DNA of 51,012 nucleotides from Smittium mucronatum (GCA_001953115.1 LSSL01007765.1:1-51012), one strand, 5' to 3'. Counted from the first letter of the stretch, positions 34,373 to 45,989 are shown. A program made the numbers and translations. Notes: a model not told the origin generated them from the letters alone.

Positions 34373-34880
34373 ATGATTATGATCAACCATGAGTTGGTCG
34401 AGTCTGGCGCTTACCCTTATGGGTTTGTCCCGGAGGTGGACTCTTGGCTAGAGGTAGCGGAAGATAAGGATAGTGATGTTTCGGCATCGATCTCTATCGA
34501 CGCCCAGGAGATAAATGAAGACTTAGACCCATCGGTCAACTTGTATGGGGGGACCAGTTATGGAAGACCTTGTGTCTTCTTTACTAGGACTTTCCTTAAG
34601 CTCCGGTCCCAACCTCCCGTTAAGGTTCTCACCTGTTATTCCTACGGTGGGGGCTGTACAAACACTTAGTTTTGTCAGTACAGGAGGCAATGGGTGAAGT
34701 GTGGATAGACAGAGCAAGAGGGCAATACTTGCACTGAAGTCTCTGCTGGGTGAGAGCCTAAAGTGTGCTAGTGATAGTGCACCCCGCGATGCCTCTCCTT
34801 TGGCTACAAAAAAACAGTTTAGGAGCGATGACTTGTACCAGTCTAACTGGTATAGGGAAACGGCTTTCGACGAAACTTAA
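34373..34880 (+). pseudogene. Element X1 reading frame (unknown protein, one frameshift, one in-frame TGA)
   Basis: Starting at ATG 34373, which is conserved in X2, the frame reads MIMINHELVESGAYPYGFVP, then an acidic stretch (EVDSWLEVAEDKDSDVSAS). Near the G-run at 34546-34552 the conserved frame shifts. In the new frame it reads EDLVSSLLGLSLSSGPNLPL, then VGAVQTLSFVSTGGNG, a TGA (34695-34697), SVDRQSKRAILALKSLLGES and LYQSNWYRETAFDET before TAA at 34880. The upstream open codons from 34244 are hydrophobic and not conserved in X2, so I reject that start. No domain is recognised. The product would be soluble, with an acidic N-terminal third. Confidence 0.6.
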
Positions 34881-36390
34881 TATTTGTAGAAAGTAATTGG
34901 AATGGATCTCATCATTTTTTTACTTGAACTTCACCATAAATAACATCGAATGGCCAAAATATTTATATTCTAATACGCTTTTAAATCAACTATTATTCTT
35001 CGAATATAGTTATTCTATCAATAAATAGACATGCTGGGTTATCATCTTGTCTTGATAAAAATTTACACAAAGCAAAAAAAATTTGTCTCAATTTAAATTT
35101 TGAGATTATCAATATAATAAGATTAAAGCATTAGGAGTTTTTTCATACTAATTTTTACGTTTTAGGAGTGTAATATTCATGAGGTTGCATTTATTTTATA
35201 AAAAATCATAAAGTTATGTAGTAAATAAGTATCAAGATGGTGTTATTCTATTAGAATATTTTAACATTAAGCTCAGAAGTCATATTAAAAAAAAAATTAT
35301 TATTTTATTATTTATTTAATTAAATAATCTTTGTATATGTATCCAAATATATATTATGCATCTAAATTAAAGCTATCTTCGTTTGAATTTTTTATATTCT
35401 TGATTCCATCTCGTTCCGTATTCCATAATTATTATGCAGTTTAAATTTCTATTAGTTCAAATGTCAATAATGATTTTTTTTATGTCAATTAGTACTTTTT
35501 TTAAATATATTTTTTTATACTTACATCTTACCGATTAAGGCTACAATTGTTTCGGGGAATTTCGAAATAAAAATTATGAAGAATCATATTTAAATGTTAT
35601 TAAAGCGCATTTTTATATCGAAAAAAATCAATAAAAATTTAAAATTATAGAAAAAAGCTACAAATTGTATATATACCTGCTAAAGCATAAACTTAAATTT
35701 GACATATCTATAATTTTAAAACCTACACTGATTATAGATCTCTCTAATGGAAAAATTGAATTTAAAAAGAGATAACCATTAGTAGAAATTTGATATGTAT
35801 AAAATTTACGTTATATTTTGTTACAAAAAACATTTTTTGATATTTCCTTACCTTAAAATTGTACTGTTTTATAATTAAATTTAACTATTGATGTGAAAAA
35901 TAGTAAAAAACCAAGCTAAACTTATAATTTTTTTTAAAAATTAATACTTAATGAGCTTAATTTGAAAGCTGGTTTACCTTAGTTTCACTGATAATCTTTT
36001 TTTGTTTCAAATTTAATTGAATAAAGGATCCCAACATTTCCATTTGTCTATTATTTTAAATATACATGTTTTTTTATTCGTCCAATCAGATTCAAAATTT
36101 ACATAGAAAAAATATTGAAAAATATTGGAAGACATTTATAAATTAAATGAACTTACTTAATCAAATCGATATAGTGGAAATTCATTAGAAAAGAAACAGA
36201 GATTCAAATAAAATATCTTCAAATCCCATTTTTATACCCAGAAAAGTTTCTTAAAAAAAAAAATTCAAACTTTATTTGTATTTTTAACCAATAATATTAG
36301 AATATTGAGAGTAAAAGTGAATTAAAATTCATAAGATATGAACTAAAAAATCATAAATAAAAAAATCTTATTTCGAGCAATTTTTTGTAG
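34881..36390. other. AT-rich interval, nothing recognised
   Basis: About 1.5 kb with only short frames. No repeat shared with the rest of the window was noticed. Confidence 0.5.
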
Positions 36391-36396
36391 TTTATA

Positions 36397-37750
36397 CTAT
36401 TCAGAATAATCTGAAACATTCGCTTCTGGTTCAGAAGTTGCACATCCTTTTCCAAAATTATTCATTATTTGTGTATCTAAAAAATTAGAATCGATAGAAC
36501 TTTTATTAAAATATTCTTCCCGAAAATAATCGATTAACTTTCTGTTAATTTTGGCCCTGGTTATTTTTTCCTTTCTTTTCCTTAACATATCCTGATTATT
36601 AACTCTTATCATATCATAAAAGTGTAACTCATCCAATCTAAGCTGTGATTGGGTTATGTTAAAGTTTGTAAGTGTTATAATGATATCAGTAGTAGTTTCT
36701 ATATTCTCTAGATCTCCCCTAAACGTATCTTATGTTATTTTATACAAATATTTCAATCTACCAAAAAAAATTTATGAATATTATTTCAATTGAATCTGAT
36801 AATTTTCTGTCGTTTTCAATGTTAGTTATAAGCTCGTTTTCTTTACCTTGCGTAATATAAGAGCTGGATGTCTTTAAAGGCCTGTAATAAGGTAATCAGG
36901 TATTCGGTTGCTTTTTTTGGGTATCACTTTTCTTAATTTTTTTATCCAAATCAACACATCTCTTATCATCCATTACAGACCGCTAACTAAAATTCCCACT
37001 ATCATATATTTTATAATCATCCAGTTCCTTTTTATAGAAATTCGCAGTATTTATTTTTCATCTTTTTGGAAACTGGCACTTCGTGTATAGAGCCCTCGAC
37101 ATCAGGGCTTATAAAATCGCAACTACCATCTGTTATAACAGCTATTTTACGCTTCACACAATATCTTTGATTTTTCCCGAAATATAAGACTTTTCCATCT
37201 CTTAAGTACCCTGATGGTTTATTAAAATAAAAAAACGTACGATCTATAATAAGGGCTACATCTCTATTATTTCTTAAAAAAATTGATTGTGAAATCTGAG
37301 CGCCCATCTTAATAGGGATAAGTAATTTTTTTAACAATGTTTCTCAAATGATATCTGCAGTATAATTAACCATTTCACAAATTGAGGGAGCAGATGTGTA
37401 AAATCTCACCCAAGTTTATCAAAATTGAAATAATGACGAATTTAAGATAAGAAAATCAGCAATTTGTCTTTTGGTGCAAATTTAGATTTTATACATCTTC
37501 TCATTTCTGCTTTATAAGCTCTTTTTAACATACACCTTATATTTCATCGAAATTTTTTGATATAAATCCAGTCATGAAAAAAAATGTTTTCTAAGTTCCG
37601 AAATACGTAATTATAAATTTCTAGCTCATATACATCTTTATCACTCAAATATTCAACTTGAGTTTCTGAAGCAACTGTAATTTGATCCTCATAGTTTTTG
37701 GTGGCATCCCTGTACCTTTCAGTATTAGAAAATTTATTTCTGCAAGACAT
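36397..37750 (-). pseudogene. Decayed DDE-type transposase (DDE_Tnp_4 / Harbinger-like)
   Basis: Minus-strand pieces can be read in order. The N-terminus is at 37544-37750 (MSCRNKFSNTERYRDATKNY). After a frameshift, about 37.35-37.53 kb, comes RCIKSKFAPKDKLLIFLSWI-type sequence with a stop in place of the W codon. The frame at 37032-37337 holds VALIIDRTFFYFNKPSGYLR, then LYFGKNQRYCVKRKIAVITD and DVEGSIHE; these fit the first catalytic Asp (IIDxT), the YxxKNxxH-like stretch and the GSxHD site, with the latter Asp now Glu. A broken stretch reads FFGRLKYLYKIT and DTFRGDLENIETTTDIIITL, the ExxFGRLK region near the third acidic residue. A C-terminal tail (36397-36636) contains NNQDMLRKRKEKITRAK. 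There are several stops and shifts, so it is inactive. Terminal repeats were not found. Confidence 0.75.
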
Positions 37751-38636
37751 TTTGGCTGTATGCGTTTAACTATACCATTAAGCGATAAAAAACTAGTTTA
37801 TCTGAATTTCAAAAAACTGAATTGTTTTTTTCTTTACTTCTAAAATATGTGTATATATAAAGATTTGATTAAAAATTATTCTCGAAACTATCAATATTCC
37901 AAATAAATAGTGTATTTATTTTTTGATTGAAAACCCGATATACAACCAACAAATTTTCATGGAATTGCAAGATTATAGACATTATTTTTTATCAATATCT
38001 TATTTAGGACCATAAAAAAATTATAACGTATTTGATTTTAAAAAATAATAGAATTATAAATTTTTAATCGCAATATAATAGAAAAAAAAAATTGTGTTTT
38101 TAGTTTATATAATTTTTAAACAACTACAATCGCGATTGACGCGAAATAAATCTTCTCCAAATACAAATATTTTTAGGGGTTTATAATTTAATTATATCAT
38201 ATAAAAAATAATTTCGAATCAAAGAATACACATATAAAAAATAAAGCGATTTTAAAAAACTCAAAATTAGTCTTAATTTAAATCATATAACTTGTATAAA
38301 TATAATACTCGGTTATTTTGAAATAAATCATCTATTAAGAATCGAAAAACTTGATAGAATATAATACCAGATTATTAATAATCTCGGTTTTCAATTCTTA
38401 TTTTATGGGTTTATAATCTTATTTAAAAGGTAAAATTCCTTATTCACTTACCATTAATTATAGAAAGTGCATTTAATTAATATGTGAAATTTTATTTAAT
38501 TTACAAATAAAAAAAAAAATTCAAGTTATTGGTTATTGGTTATTGGTTAATTTCAAGGTTAGAACCATTTATTCAAAGAATTTTATGGATATAATTATGT
38601 AAGTAGATAATTCTTCTAATTTTATATTATTTTTTA
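37751..38636. other. AT-rich interval with a TTATTGG tandem repeat
   Basis: No gene was recognised. At about 38526-38548 the seven-base unit TTATTGG is repeated just over three times. It is too short to call telomeric. Confidence 0.5.
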
Positions 38637-38638
38637 TA

Positions 38639-38902
38639 TGGGAGATTCTCTTTGATAGCAGACGCTTTTCTAGTAAATTTTTACTACCTTCCTAATTTGG
38701 AAATACATAGTTAAGAACGAGTACAAAATCATTGGCTAATCTGGAATATAAAACTACAAAAAGAAATCATCTATTGGCAAAGTTTTGAAAATTTATTCGA
38801 GAAAATATTTTTCCATTTATATTGATTTGAAAATGATATAATTTTGTTGTAGCCAATGGTTTACATAGCAAAAAAAAGTCCGGTCTTGAAAAGAATCTCC
38901 CA
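38639..38902 (-). mobile_element. MITE family M, copy M2 (264 bp, TA-flanked)
   Basis: Termini are TGGGAGATTCTCTTTGA and AAAAGAATCTCCCA, with TA at 38637-38638 and 38903-38904. Its reverse complement matches M1 throughout (GGAGATTCTTTTCAAGACC, CCAATAGATGATTTC, AGTAAAAATTTACTAGAAAA). It is non-coding. It is joined on its right to a half N element, exactly as M1 is on its left, so in element orientation the arrangement is the same. Confidence 0.8.
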
Positions 38903-38904
38903 TA

Positions 38905-39000
38905 TACTTTTTATGCCATTGGATTAATAATGAATTTAGGCCATTTAAAATTGTAATTATAACAAATGGAAGTAAAGATTAAGTTTGAGCCCAAAAAGGG
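38905..39000 (-). mobile_element. MITE family N, half copy (N4), joined to M2
   Basis: The reverse complement reads CCCTTTTTGGGCTCAAACTT, then AAATGGCCTAAATTC and TTAATCCAATGG, matching the first 95 bases of N1 and N3. It ends at the M2 boundary. Its length (96 bp) equals that of N3 (94 bp) within two bases. Confidence 0.55.
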
Positions 39001-40786
39001 TGGGAAAAAATTATTAAAATTTACCAAATTCATACATTTAAATCATTTTTCACTATTATAATTTTATCTCAATTGTATACCTATTAAGATAAAATTCCTC
39101 AATTTAAAAAAACTTTCCCTAATATCTAAATGTACTTTTAAATAAATTTTGAAAGTTATTTTTTACTATTAGACTCGATTAATTATCGTAATAAAGTAGA
39201 TTTAACTTATTAATTACTTGAAAAAAAACTTATTTTTGTGTTATTTTGAATCTTTTTGGTCTAAAAAATTCTTTCAATAATTTAATAAGTTACTAGAGTT
39301 TAATTAAATAAATCAATATTTTCTTTGGAAATTTCTGATCCCATTCGTAAAAAATTGGTACTAAAGCTAAAAAACTTTTCAGCTAATTCCTTCAGGTTTT
39401 TACTACAAACCTATGTTTTATGCACAGACATAACTAACATGAAATGAAGCTTTTTTTTATGAAATTAATTCTGATTTTTGAATTAAAATAGAGAAAGCTA
39501 TTTTATTCTTCAACATCTTTTGAATATAGCCAATAAAAATAAATATTAATATCCAGTAAGCATAAATAATAAAATTAAAATATTCAATTTTTAGCTTTTG
39601 AAAAACTAGATTCTTTAACTTTGTAATAATTAATAGTTAAAATTTACGATAATATAGTTTAATTCTAATAAAAATTTATATTTCTTTGGAAAATAGATTT
39701 TAATTTCAGAATATATTTTTTATAATCATTTATTCAAATTAAAATGAAACTTTGGAAGTAAAATACTAAAGATAAGTGAACAAAAACAAAACTTATAAAA
39801 AAAAAACTCAGGTGAAATTACATCTAGTCAAATCGGGAGCAGGACTTGAACCAATTTATTTTTAAATAAAAGTATAATGTTAAAATTGACTAATGATTAT
39901 TTAATAATTTTATGTTTTTCAGTTCAAAAACGTCTCTCTCTTTTTTTACTGTTTAATCTCTATTAAAAATACATCTTATAATTGGTTTATTGAGTAAAAA
40001 TATCTAATGGTGACAGAAAATTAGATGATTATCAGCCTAAAAATATTACGACCTTGAAATTTTCAAATATTACAACCACCAAAGAGCTAAATATTGGTAT
40101 TTACATAAAAAGATTCAAAAATTTTTAAGGTTTAAAAAATCTAAAACTTGAATTTTAATCCATTACTTTGGATTTTTTAAATTCAAAAAGATGATAATCC
40201 AAAAAAAATACTGGGCTAAAACTTTGCAAATACTTGTTAAAGTCAATTACTAATGGATGTAATTATCAAGCGGGTTTATATAATAAAATTTTATTATTAA
40301 AAATGGGTATAAATAAGGAAGAGAAAAAACTAAAGTTAAATACTGGAAAGAAATAAGAAACAATTAAATATTAATCCAGTCTCTTTTTACCTTAAAAAAG
40401 ATGTAACAGTTTAAGAATAGTTATATTAAAGCGGTTTATATGGCTTAAAATTCTATGTGCACCTCAAATTAACTATGCAATTAAATCCTGCATGAATTAA
40501 CATATTTACTTACCCTTATTATTATATTTGATTGTTTAATTTCTAATAATGCGTGCGTAACAATCGTTTTTTAAAGCATTTAGATAAAAGTAATAGCACT
40601 AAAAATAAAATAAGCCTTAAATCTAAAAATTACTAGTCAATATTGGTATAAAAAAAACTAATAAGATTTTTTTTGTCTAATTTAGACCAAATTTCCTAAT
40701 CCATACAGTTATATTTAAATACTTTTGAAATTATTTAATAAGTGGAAATTTATATAAAATCTTGTTTTATAGTCTATATATTAAAG
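39001..40786. other. AT-rich interval, nothing recognised
   Basis: No gene was recognised. TCGGGAGCAGGACTTGAACC at 39824-39843 looks like the end of a tRNA read in reverse, but the rest of a cloverleaf is missing (see rejected items). Confidence 0.5.
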
Positions 40787-41600
40787 TGATAGGACGTGAA
40801 TTTTTGTCCTAGGTGAATCTAAGCCCCCCTTTATGGTCAGAAAATATTATCACTCTTGTACACTGTTGTATTCAGTTTATATTTTAGTAGTATAGTCTTA
40901 TATTTTTCTTTTATTTTTTAATATAGTTGTTTTATAATGTTTGTTTTCGTTTTAAAATTGTTTTTTAAGTTATTTTTAATGATTTTTTAGTATTTCATGG
41001 ACTGGGATCATTACCAATTAGTCTAGTTTTTAGTTTAACTATTTTATTTAGTTTCTCCCAGTGAAGGCAATAGATTAGATAGTGCTATGGGCATGGTTAT
41101 GCGCAAAAATAAGCTGGTCGAGTCTGGTGCCTATCCTTATGGATTTTCCCCGAATATTGTCGCTTGGAGAGAGGTACAGGAAGATAGAGCTAGTGATAAT
41201 TCGGTATCCAACTTTTCTGAAGTTTCTACGCTAGGTGACGACTTAGAACTATCAATAAACTTGGCCAGGAACCGGCTATAGAAGATCCTGTACCTTCTTT
41301 ACCTGGGATTTTGTTCGGCTCCAGTCCCAACCCCTAGGTAAGGTTCTCGTCTATTATTTCTAACATGAGGGCTGTACAAACACTTAGTATTGTCAGTACA
41401 GGGAGTAGCGATTGAAGCGTAGATAGGCTGAGTAAGGGGGATATACCTGCTCTAAGTTCTCTGCTGGGTGAAGGCGATGGGTGCACTAGAATATATCACT
41501 TAGTGTTCCCTCTTCTTTGGCTACGCAGCAAAAGTTTCGAAGAAAAATTTTATACCAGTCTAACTGTTATAGAGAATCCGCTTTCGAAAATATCTATTCA
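40787..41600 (+). repeat. Element X, copy X2
   Basis: This is the second copy of the repeat at 34083-34880. Shared blocks in order are AAAGTGATAGGACG with its hairpin, TTTGTTTTCGTTTTA, TGGACTGGGATCATTACC, GGCATGGTTATG, CTGGTCGAGTCTGG, GGGCTGTACAAACACTTAGT, TTGTCAGTACAGG, TCTCTGCTGGGTGA and ACCAGTCTAACTG. It is more decayed than X1 in coding terms. The flanking sequence differs from that of X1. Confidence 0.75.
41093..41590 (+). pseudogene. Element X2 reading frame (decayed)
   Basis: From the conserved ATG at 41093 it reads MVMRKNKLVESGAYPYGFSP, then WREVQEDRASDNSVS with the same acidic character as X1, stopping at TAG near 41279. Past that, the aligned frame gives EDPVPSLPGILFGSSPNP, then RAVQTLSIVSTGSSD, a TGA (41413-41415), SVDRLSKGDIPALSSLLGEG. 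The TGA sits at exactly the same codon as in X1. Near the end further shifts are needed to follow X1. Confidence 0.55.
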
Positions 41601-44355
41601 GATATATAATTATTACATTTGAAAACTATAATACTCATATTTAATATAAAATCGTCTTTTATTTTTTATAAAAATATTAATTTGTTAAATTAGTCAAAAA
41701 AAACAACTTGATCACCAAATTATTTCGATGTAACTTGAAAATATTACCTATTTCTAGGATCAATTCGTTATGATAATTAATCTAACAATTAGCCAACTTT
41801 CAATTATAAAAAAATTACCAAGGTTTATTAAAATCATTGGTCTGATAATTTTGTAAACATCCGAAAAAACGAATATTAACTTTTAAAAAATTAAGAAAGG
41901 TTATTTCAAAAATAAATTGACCTATTTTATAATGATCAACTATATATTTAAATCAATACGATAAATAAAAATCCCTATCTTATTTGTTAAAATTAAACTG
42001 GTTTCAGAATTATAACAGAAAAAGTAGTAGATAAATATTTTAATCTTTTCCAAATTAGATATTTTTATGGATAATTTCATTCTTTCTCTTGTTTTTATAT
42101 AATATCCATCAAAATTGGTCATAATTCTCGTTTTAACTAATATTATTAAATAATTTTTGGTCTAATAAAAGCATTGAATATAAAATAACAGTCATTTATG
42201 TGCCATCCGCCCTATAAGAGCTAAATTAACTTTGAAATGAGCATTATTATCAATAGTTATATTCTACTTAATATTAGTTATTACTTTTAAAAAGAATTAC
42301 TGTTTTGAGATGGTATAAATTCAAAACCACAATTAAAAATAATCCCGTTTTTAATTTCTTAAAGTTGAATAAATATTATAATGTTGTGATCTCAAATAAA
42401 TATTCTTGATTCTTATTTTATAAAATTAAGTCTATTTTGGTTTATATTTTAATGGTATTTTTTTTAGAAAGATAAATTGGAATAATTTCATTAACCGGCC
42501 ATAAAAGTGCTAAAACGTTTTTCAACTTTATAGCTTAACTATTGAGATTTGCGATTTTATAGTTTAGTCTAAATTTATGAAAAATTGATTTATAATAAAT
42601 TGCAAAATATTGGCTGTTTTCCAATTATATATCTTGAAATAAATAATAAAATATAGAAATGGGTTCCAAATTACAAAACTTCAATTAGCTAAAAAAACCC
42701 CAATAATAAGTTAAAATTCTTTTATCAAATTAACGAAAGATACTTTAATTTAAAAACCCCCTCATTTTAATCAACCTATCAATTGTTGAACATATTTCAA
42801 GATACCTATTAAACACAAAAGTTATTACTTAATGGAAAATTTATCGATTGATGACTGATGAATTCCTAAAAAAGTAGCACAGTTTTAAAATAGACAACAT
42901 TTATTTCGAAAAAAATAAAGTGTAGCAAATTATAGACACATTAAATGAATAGATTGTGTTTTTAAGAAAATCAAAAAAAAAAATAAGTGAAGGCTTTTAT
43001 CATCTTAAGTATACATTTACGATAAAACCTCTTGTGTAAAAATTTGTGAAAATTGTTCAAATTCCGGTATTGATTTTCTGTATAATGATCTAATTTTTTT
43101 TTCTTTTTACAAAGGGAGAATTTAAAGTAAAAAGAAGCAAAGTTGTGAATAAAAGGAATTTTATAATTGATATTTTTATAAGTCTGCATCTATAAAGAAA
43201 AGCAAAGATTTTATAAAGATAAAAATAATTATCTTTCATTATCGAGAGTGATTTTATGGAATTGAAATCTCAAAAATTATCAATATAAAGCTGTAGAAAT
43301 TACTATGATAAAATTTCATTTACCTAGAGATAATCAATTTTAACTTTTCTACACGTCAAAATACCATTAAAATCTTATTAAATACAAAAAAAAAATTTGC
43401 CATTACTTTTTTTTTTTTGAAAAATATCTAATCAATAAAAAAATCTTAAGCTTAGTAACACAATAATAAATATTATTGTAATTTTTGCAATTAAAATAAA
43501 AAAATTTAAAAAATTTAAAAAAGCGAAAAAGACACAACTAAATCCAAAATTGTGGAAAGTCTCGGATATCCGGGATATTTCTAACTAGCCGATAATTACA
43601 ATGAAGGAAGAGTATTCGGTAATAGAAGCCTATAAAAAAATTATTTGATGATCATATAACTTTATTAAGCATTTTTTAAAATATTTTTTAAAATTATACA
43701 ATCAATGCAACCGAGACTTTATATTGAATAAGTACTAAATGTTACATATTATTTTAATACATCTGAGTAAATTTTTTTTCAAACATCAAAATCTTTGTAG
43801 CATAGGAAATATTTATATACAACTTTAAATTCGGGAAGATGAAAATATTTTTATGTAAACTCCATGTATTGAAAGATTTATGTTTATTTGAATATAAACT
43901 AATCCTTCGAACGATTGAAAGTTTAGAAATACAGTATGTTTATATATAGATGGAAATTTTTGTACTATTTCCAAATAAAAATATCTGAAAACTCTTTATA
44001 TTGATATCCACACTTTAAACTATTATAATCTTAGATTAGGGTATGCAATATTAAATTAAAATCAACGCTAAGCTTTAATTTTGGCCTCAAATTAAATTGA
44101 AATGAAAAAATATAATCTTCATTTGAACATTATTGGAGATTTTTTATTTATTCCAACATTTAAACATACTATTCAATTTCTATTTCATGTACCAGAGAGA
44201 TATGGGATTTTTATTTTGTCTTATGGAGTGATAAAATATAATGCAACGCTTTTCTATATATAGTTATGTCATCTTTATTTTTTATTTTTTATGAATACTT
44301 CAAACTGGTTTTTTTTTATAATTAATCGGGTTTTTTAGATAAAATATTTATTTGT
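41601..44355. other. AT-rich interval, nothing recognised
   Basis: Short frames at 41940-42122 and 42971-43189 (both minus) have only K/I/F/N-rich background composition and are left out. A small GC-richer patch (GTCTCGGATATCCGGGATAT, about 43.56-43.58 kb) is unexplained. Confidence 0.5.
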
Positions 44356-44569
44356 ATTATACGAGGGAATGAGGGGTACTAAGTGTCAAAATTTTTGGGT
44401 AAAAATAAGCCGAGAATTGCAAACCAATAAAACTAAATGAAATTAGCCAAAAATAAATAATTTTTACATAGTATTTAAAGTACGATTTAGTGTTTTTCTT
44501 ATCGTTTTTCAGAAAAGGTAAATAGAAACGGGTTTTTGGGACTTAATATGACTCCACCCCTAGTATAAT
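44356..44569. mobile_element. Inverted-repeat (MITE-like) element with about 35-bp imperfect termini
   Basis: The left end reads ATTATACGAGGGAATGAGGG and continues to TACTAAGTGTCAAAA. The reverse complement of the right end reads ATTATACTAGGGGTGGAGTC and continues to TATTAAGTCCCAAAA. These align with few gaps, giving a 214-bp element with imperfect inverted termini and no coding capacity. It lies just beyond the 3' side of the DIRS-like relic. No target duplication is evident. Confidence 0.55.
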
Positions 44570-44752
44570 TTGAATGCATCTTCTCTCTGAGAAGCTCTAA
44601 AAATTTCAAAATCTCAAATCTTAGGTGAAACCCATCAAGCTACTAAAAAGTTAATATCTACTCAGCAAATTTATTTGATTGATTTCTTATATGTAGATAT
44701 TGATTATCAAAGATGGAATATTTATACCAGTATTCATATGAAAATATTTTAT

Positions 44753-44775
44753 ATTCCGGTATTCCGGTATTCCTG
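44753..44775. repeat. ATTCCGGT tandem repeat
   Basis: ATTCCGGT occurs twice in tandem, followed by a third, changed unit (ATTCCTGA). It is a short minisatellite inside the DIRS-like relic. Confidence 0.8.
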
Positions 44776-44878
44776 AATTAGATGAAAAATAACCCCGATG
44801 ACTTTGCCGTTCAGTCTGGGAGTTTCAAGTTATCGGCTTATTTGGACGGATATAGTTCTTATATGCAGAGATATGCTG

Positions 44879-44911
44879 TCTATTGATAGAGGTTTTGAGC
44901 CTCTATTGATA
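44879..44911. repeat. Hairpin inside a direct repeat
   Basis: TCTATTGATA occurs at 44879-44888 and again at 44902-44911. Between and overlapping them AGAGG (44888-44892) and CCTCT (44900-44904) form an inverted repeat with a 7-base loop. This could be an excision footprint or a structural signal of the retroelement. Confidence 0.6.
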
Positions 44912-45989
44912 AATATTAACAATATATTAATAGTCCACTTTTTGCTATCAGAATGAGGGGTAGGAAAAAAAATTCTGCTCTCTTTATTTATAAACCGAGA
45001 TGACCACCACTGGGCATAGAATGTCGTCTGTATCTGAACTTATCCTAATTTGATTTCCCATAGGATGGCCATTTATTTTTCTTTTGGAGCTACTATAACT
45101 AGATTTGGAACTCCCATTAATACTTTTTTTCGTTTTCATATATGATTTGGTTATTAATAACTCTAATAAATAATGTTACTCCTAAAAGCAAACATATTTT
45201 ACAAAAATTTTCCTAGTTGATAGGCTATCCTAAGGTCCTAATTCTCTAATCAGGCTCAAAACTGGAGTTATTTCGAATTTTATCCTAAATAACGATTTTA
45301 TTGATACTTAGCCCAATTTATTTTTAGATTAAGCAAATATTAGATTTTTTAATAGCTCCTTGGGATTTTCGGCTAATTTTACATCTGAATACTTGTATTT
45401 CTTTATGAAAATACTTTTATTTTTTCCATTATGTATATATCTGCCATATATTTGATTATATGAATGGTGGATATTTAATTAAATATCATTTTATTCCCTC
45501 CAATCTAGAAGCCGCTGCTGGATATAGCTGTACCTGGATTTATTCCTAAAGAGTCGTTATTTTGTTAGGAAAAGTTTAATATCATAATTTCCGAGAACTT
45601 TAGTTTTGAGGAAACGCCGCCCATCCTTCATATCATCGATTTATATCTTTTATTTCCCTATATTTGCGACTTTCCTCTTTTTGGATCAATTAAGATAAAT
45701 TTCTCCTGCAGAATTAGCGGCTAATATTATGAAAGAGCCATAAATTCTGGGAAAATCTTAGAAAATGGTAGAAAGTTTCAAAATTTGTTCCACCAAATCT
45801 ATTTTTATTTTCTCCTGGCCAAATTATTGTAATAACTGGGAGATCAGTTTCCATGGTGAGCAGCTTTTAATGATTTTTGAACTCTGAAGTCTTTTAGATC
45901 AGTAAATTTTGCTCCAAATCTTTCGCATCTGGAAACCACCTAAGTAGATATTCATATTCTTTTTCCGACCGGAAATGAATATATTGAAT

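Larger units (their letters stand above)
34083..34880 (+). repeat. Element X, copy X1 (dispersed coding repeat of unknown type)
   Basis: About 800 bp recurs at 40787-41600 in the same orientation and internal order. The order is: a leader beginning AAAGTGGTAGGACG with a hairpin, GTTTTCGTTTTA, a stretch ending GGACTGGGATCATTACC, then an open frame with LVESGAYPYGF, then AGGGCTGTACAAACACTTAG-like sequence (GGGGCTGTACAAACACTTAG here), and a 3' part ending near ACCAGTCTAACTGGTATAGG. The flanks of the two copies do not match, so this is a dispersed repeat, not a large duplication. It could be a retroelement gag region or a host multigene family. Confidence 0.75.
44600..45989 (-). pseudogene. Downstream part of the DIRS-like element, unresolved
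   Basis: Minus-strand frames remain protein-like but full of stops: for example TDLPVITIIWPGENKNRFGG near 45.80 kb, YPAAASRLEGIK near 45.50 kb and LMGVPNLVIVAPKEK near 45.09 kb. In DIRS elements this region holds a methyltransferase-like segment and a tyrosine recombinase. ITIIWPGxxKN resembles the conserved WP-containing stretch after RNase H. The recombinase signature was not found, so this part is named by position only. Confidence 0.4.

Noticed and set aside
34523..34717. Minus-strand 64-codon frame in element X1
   Set aside because: It is antisense to the X frame, is not kept in X2, and has a Pro/Leu-rich composition expected from the reverse of the coding strand.
38526..38548. TTATTGG repeats as a possible telomeric tract
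   Set aside because: There are only about three units, internal to the sequence, and no longer array or transition to subtelomeric repeats is visible.
39824..39843. tRNA-like end (TCGGGAGCAGGACTTGAACC, read in reverse)
   Set aside because: The implied T stem does not pair (AATTG against CCTGC), and no matching acceptor, D or anticodon arm is present upstream on the minus strand.
41940..42122. Minus-strand 60-codon frame (and 42971-43189)
   Set aside because: The K/I/F/N/Y-dominated composition is that of random AT-rich DNA; there is no repeat, motif or splice context.
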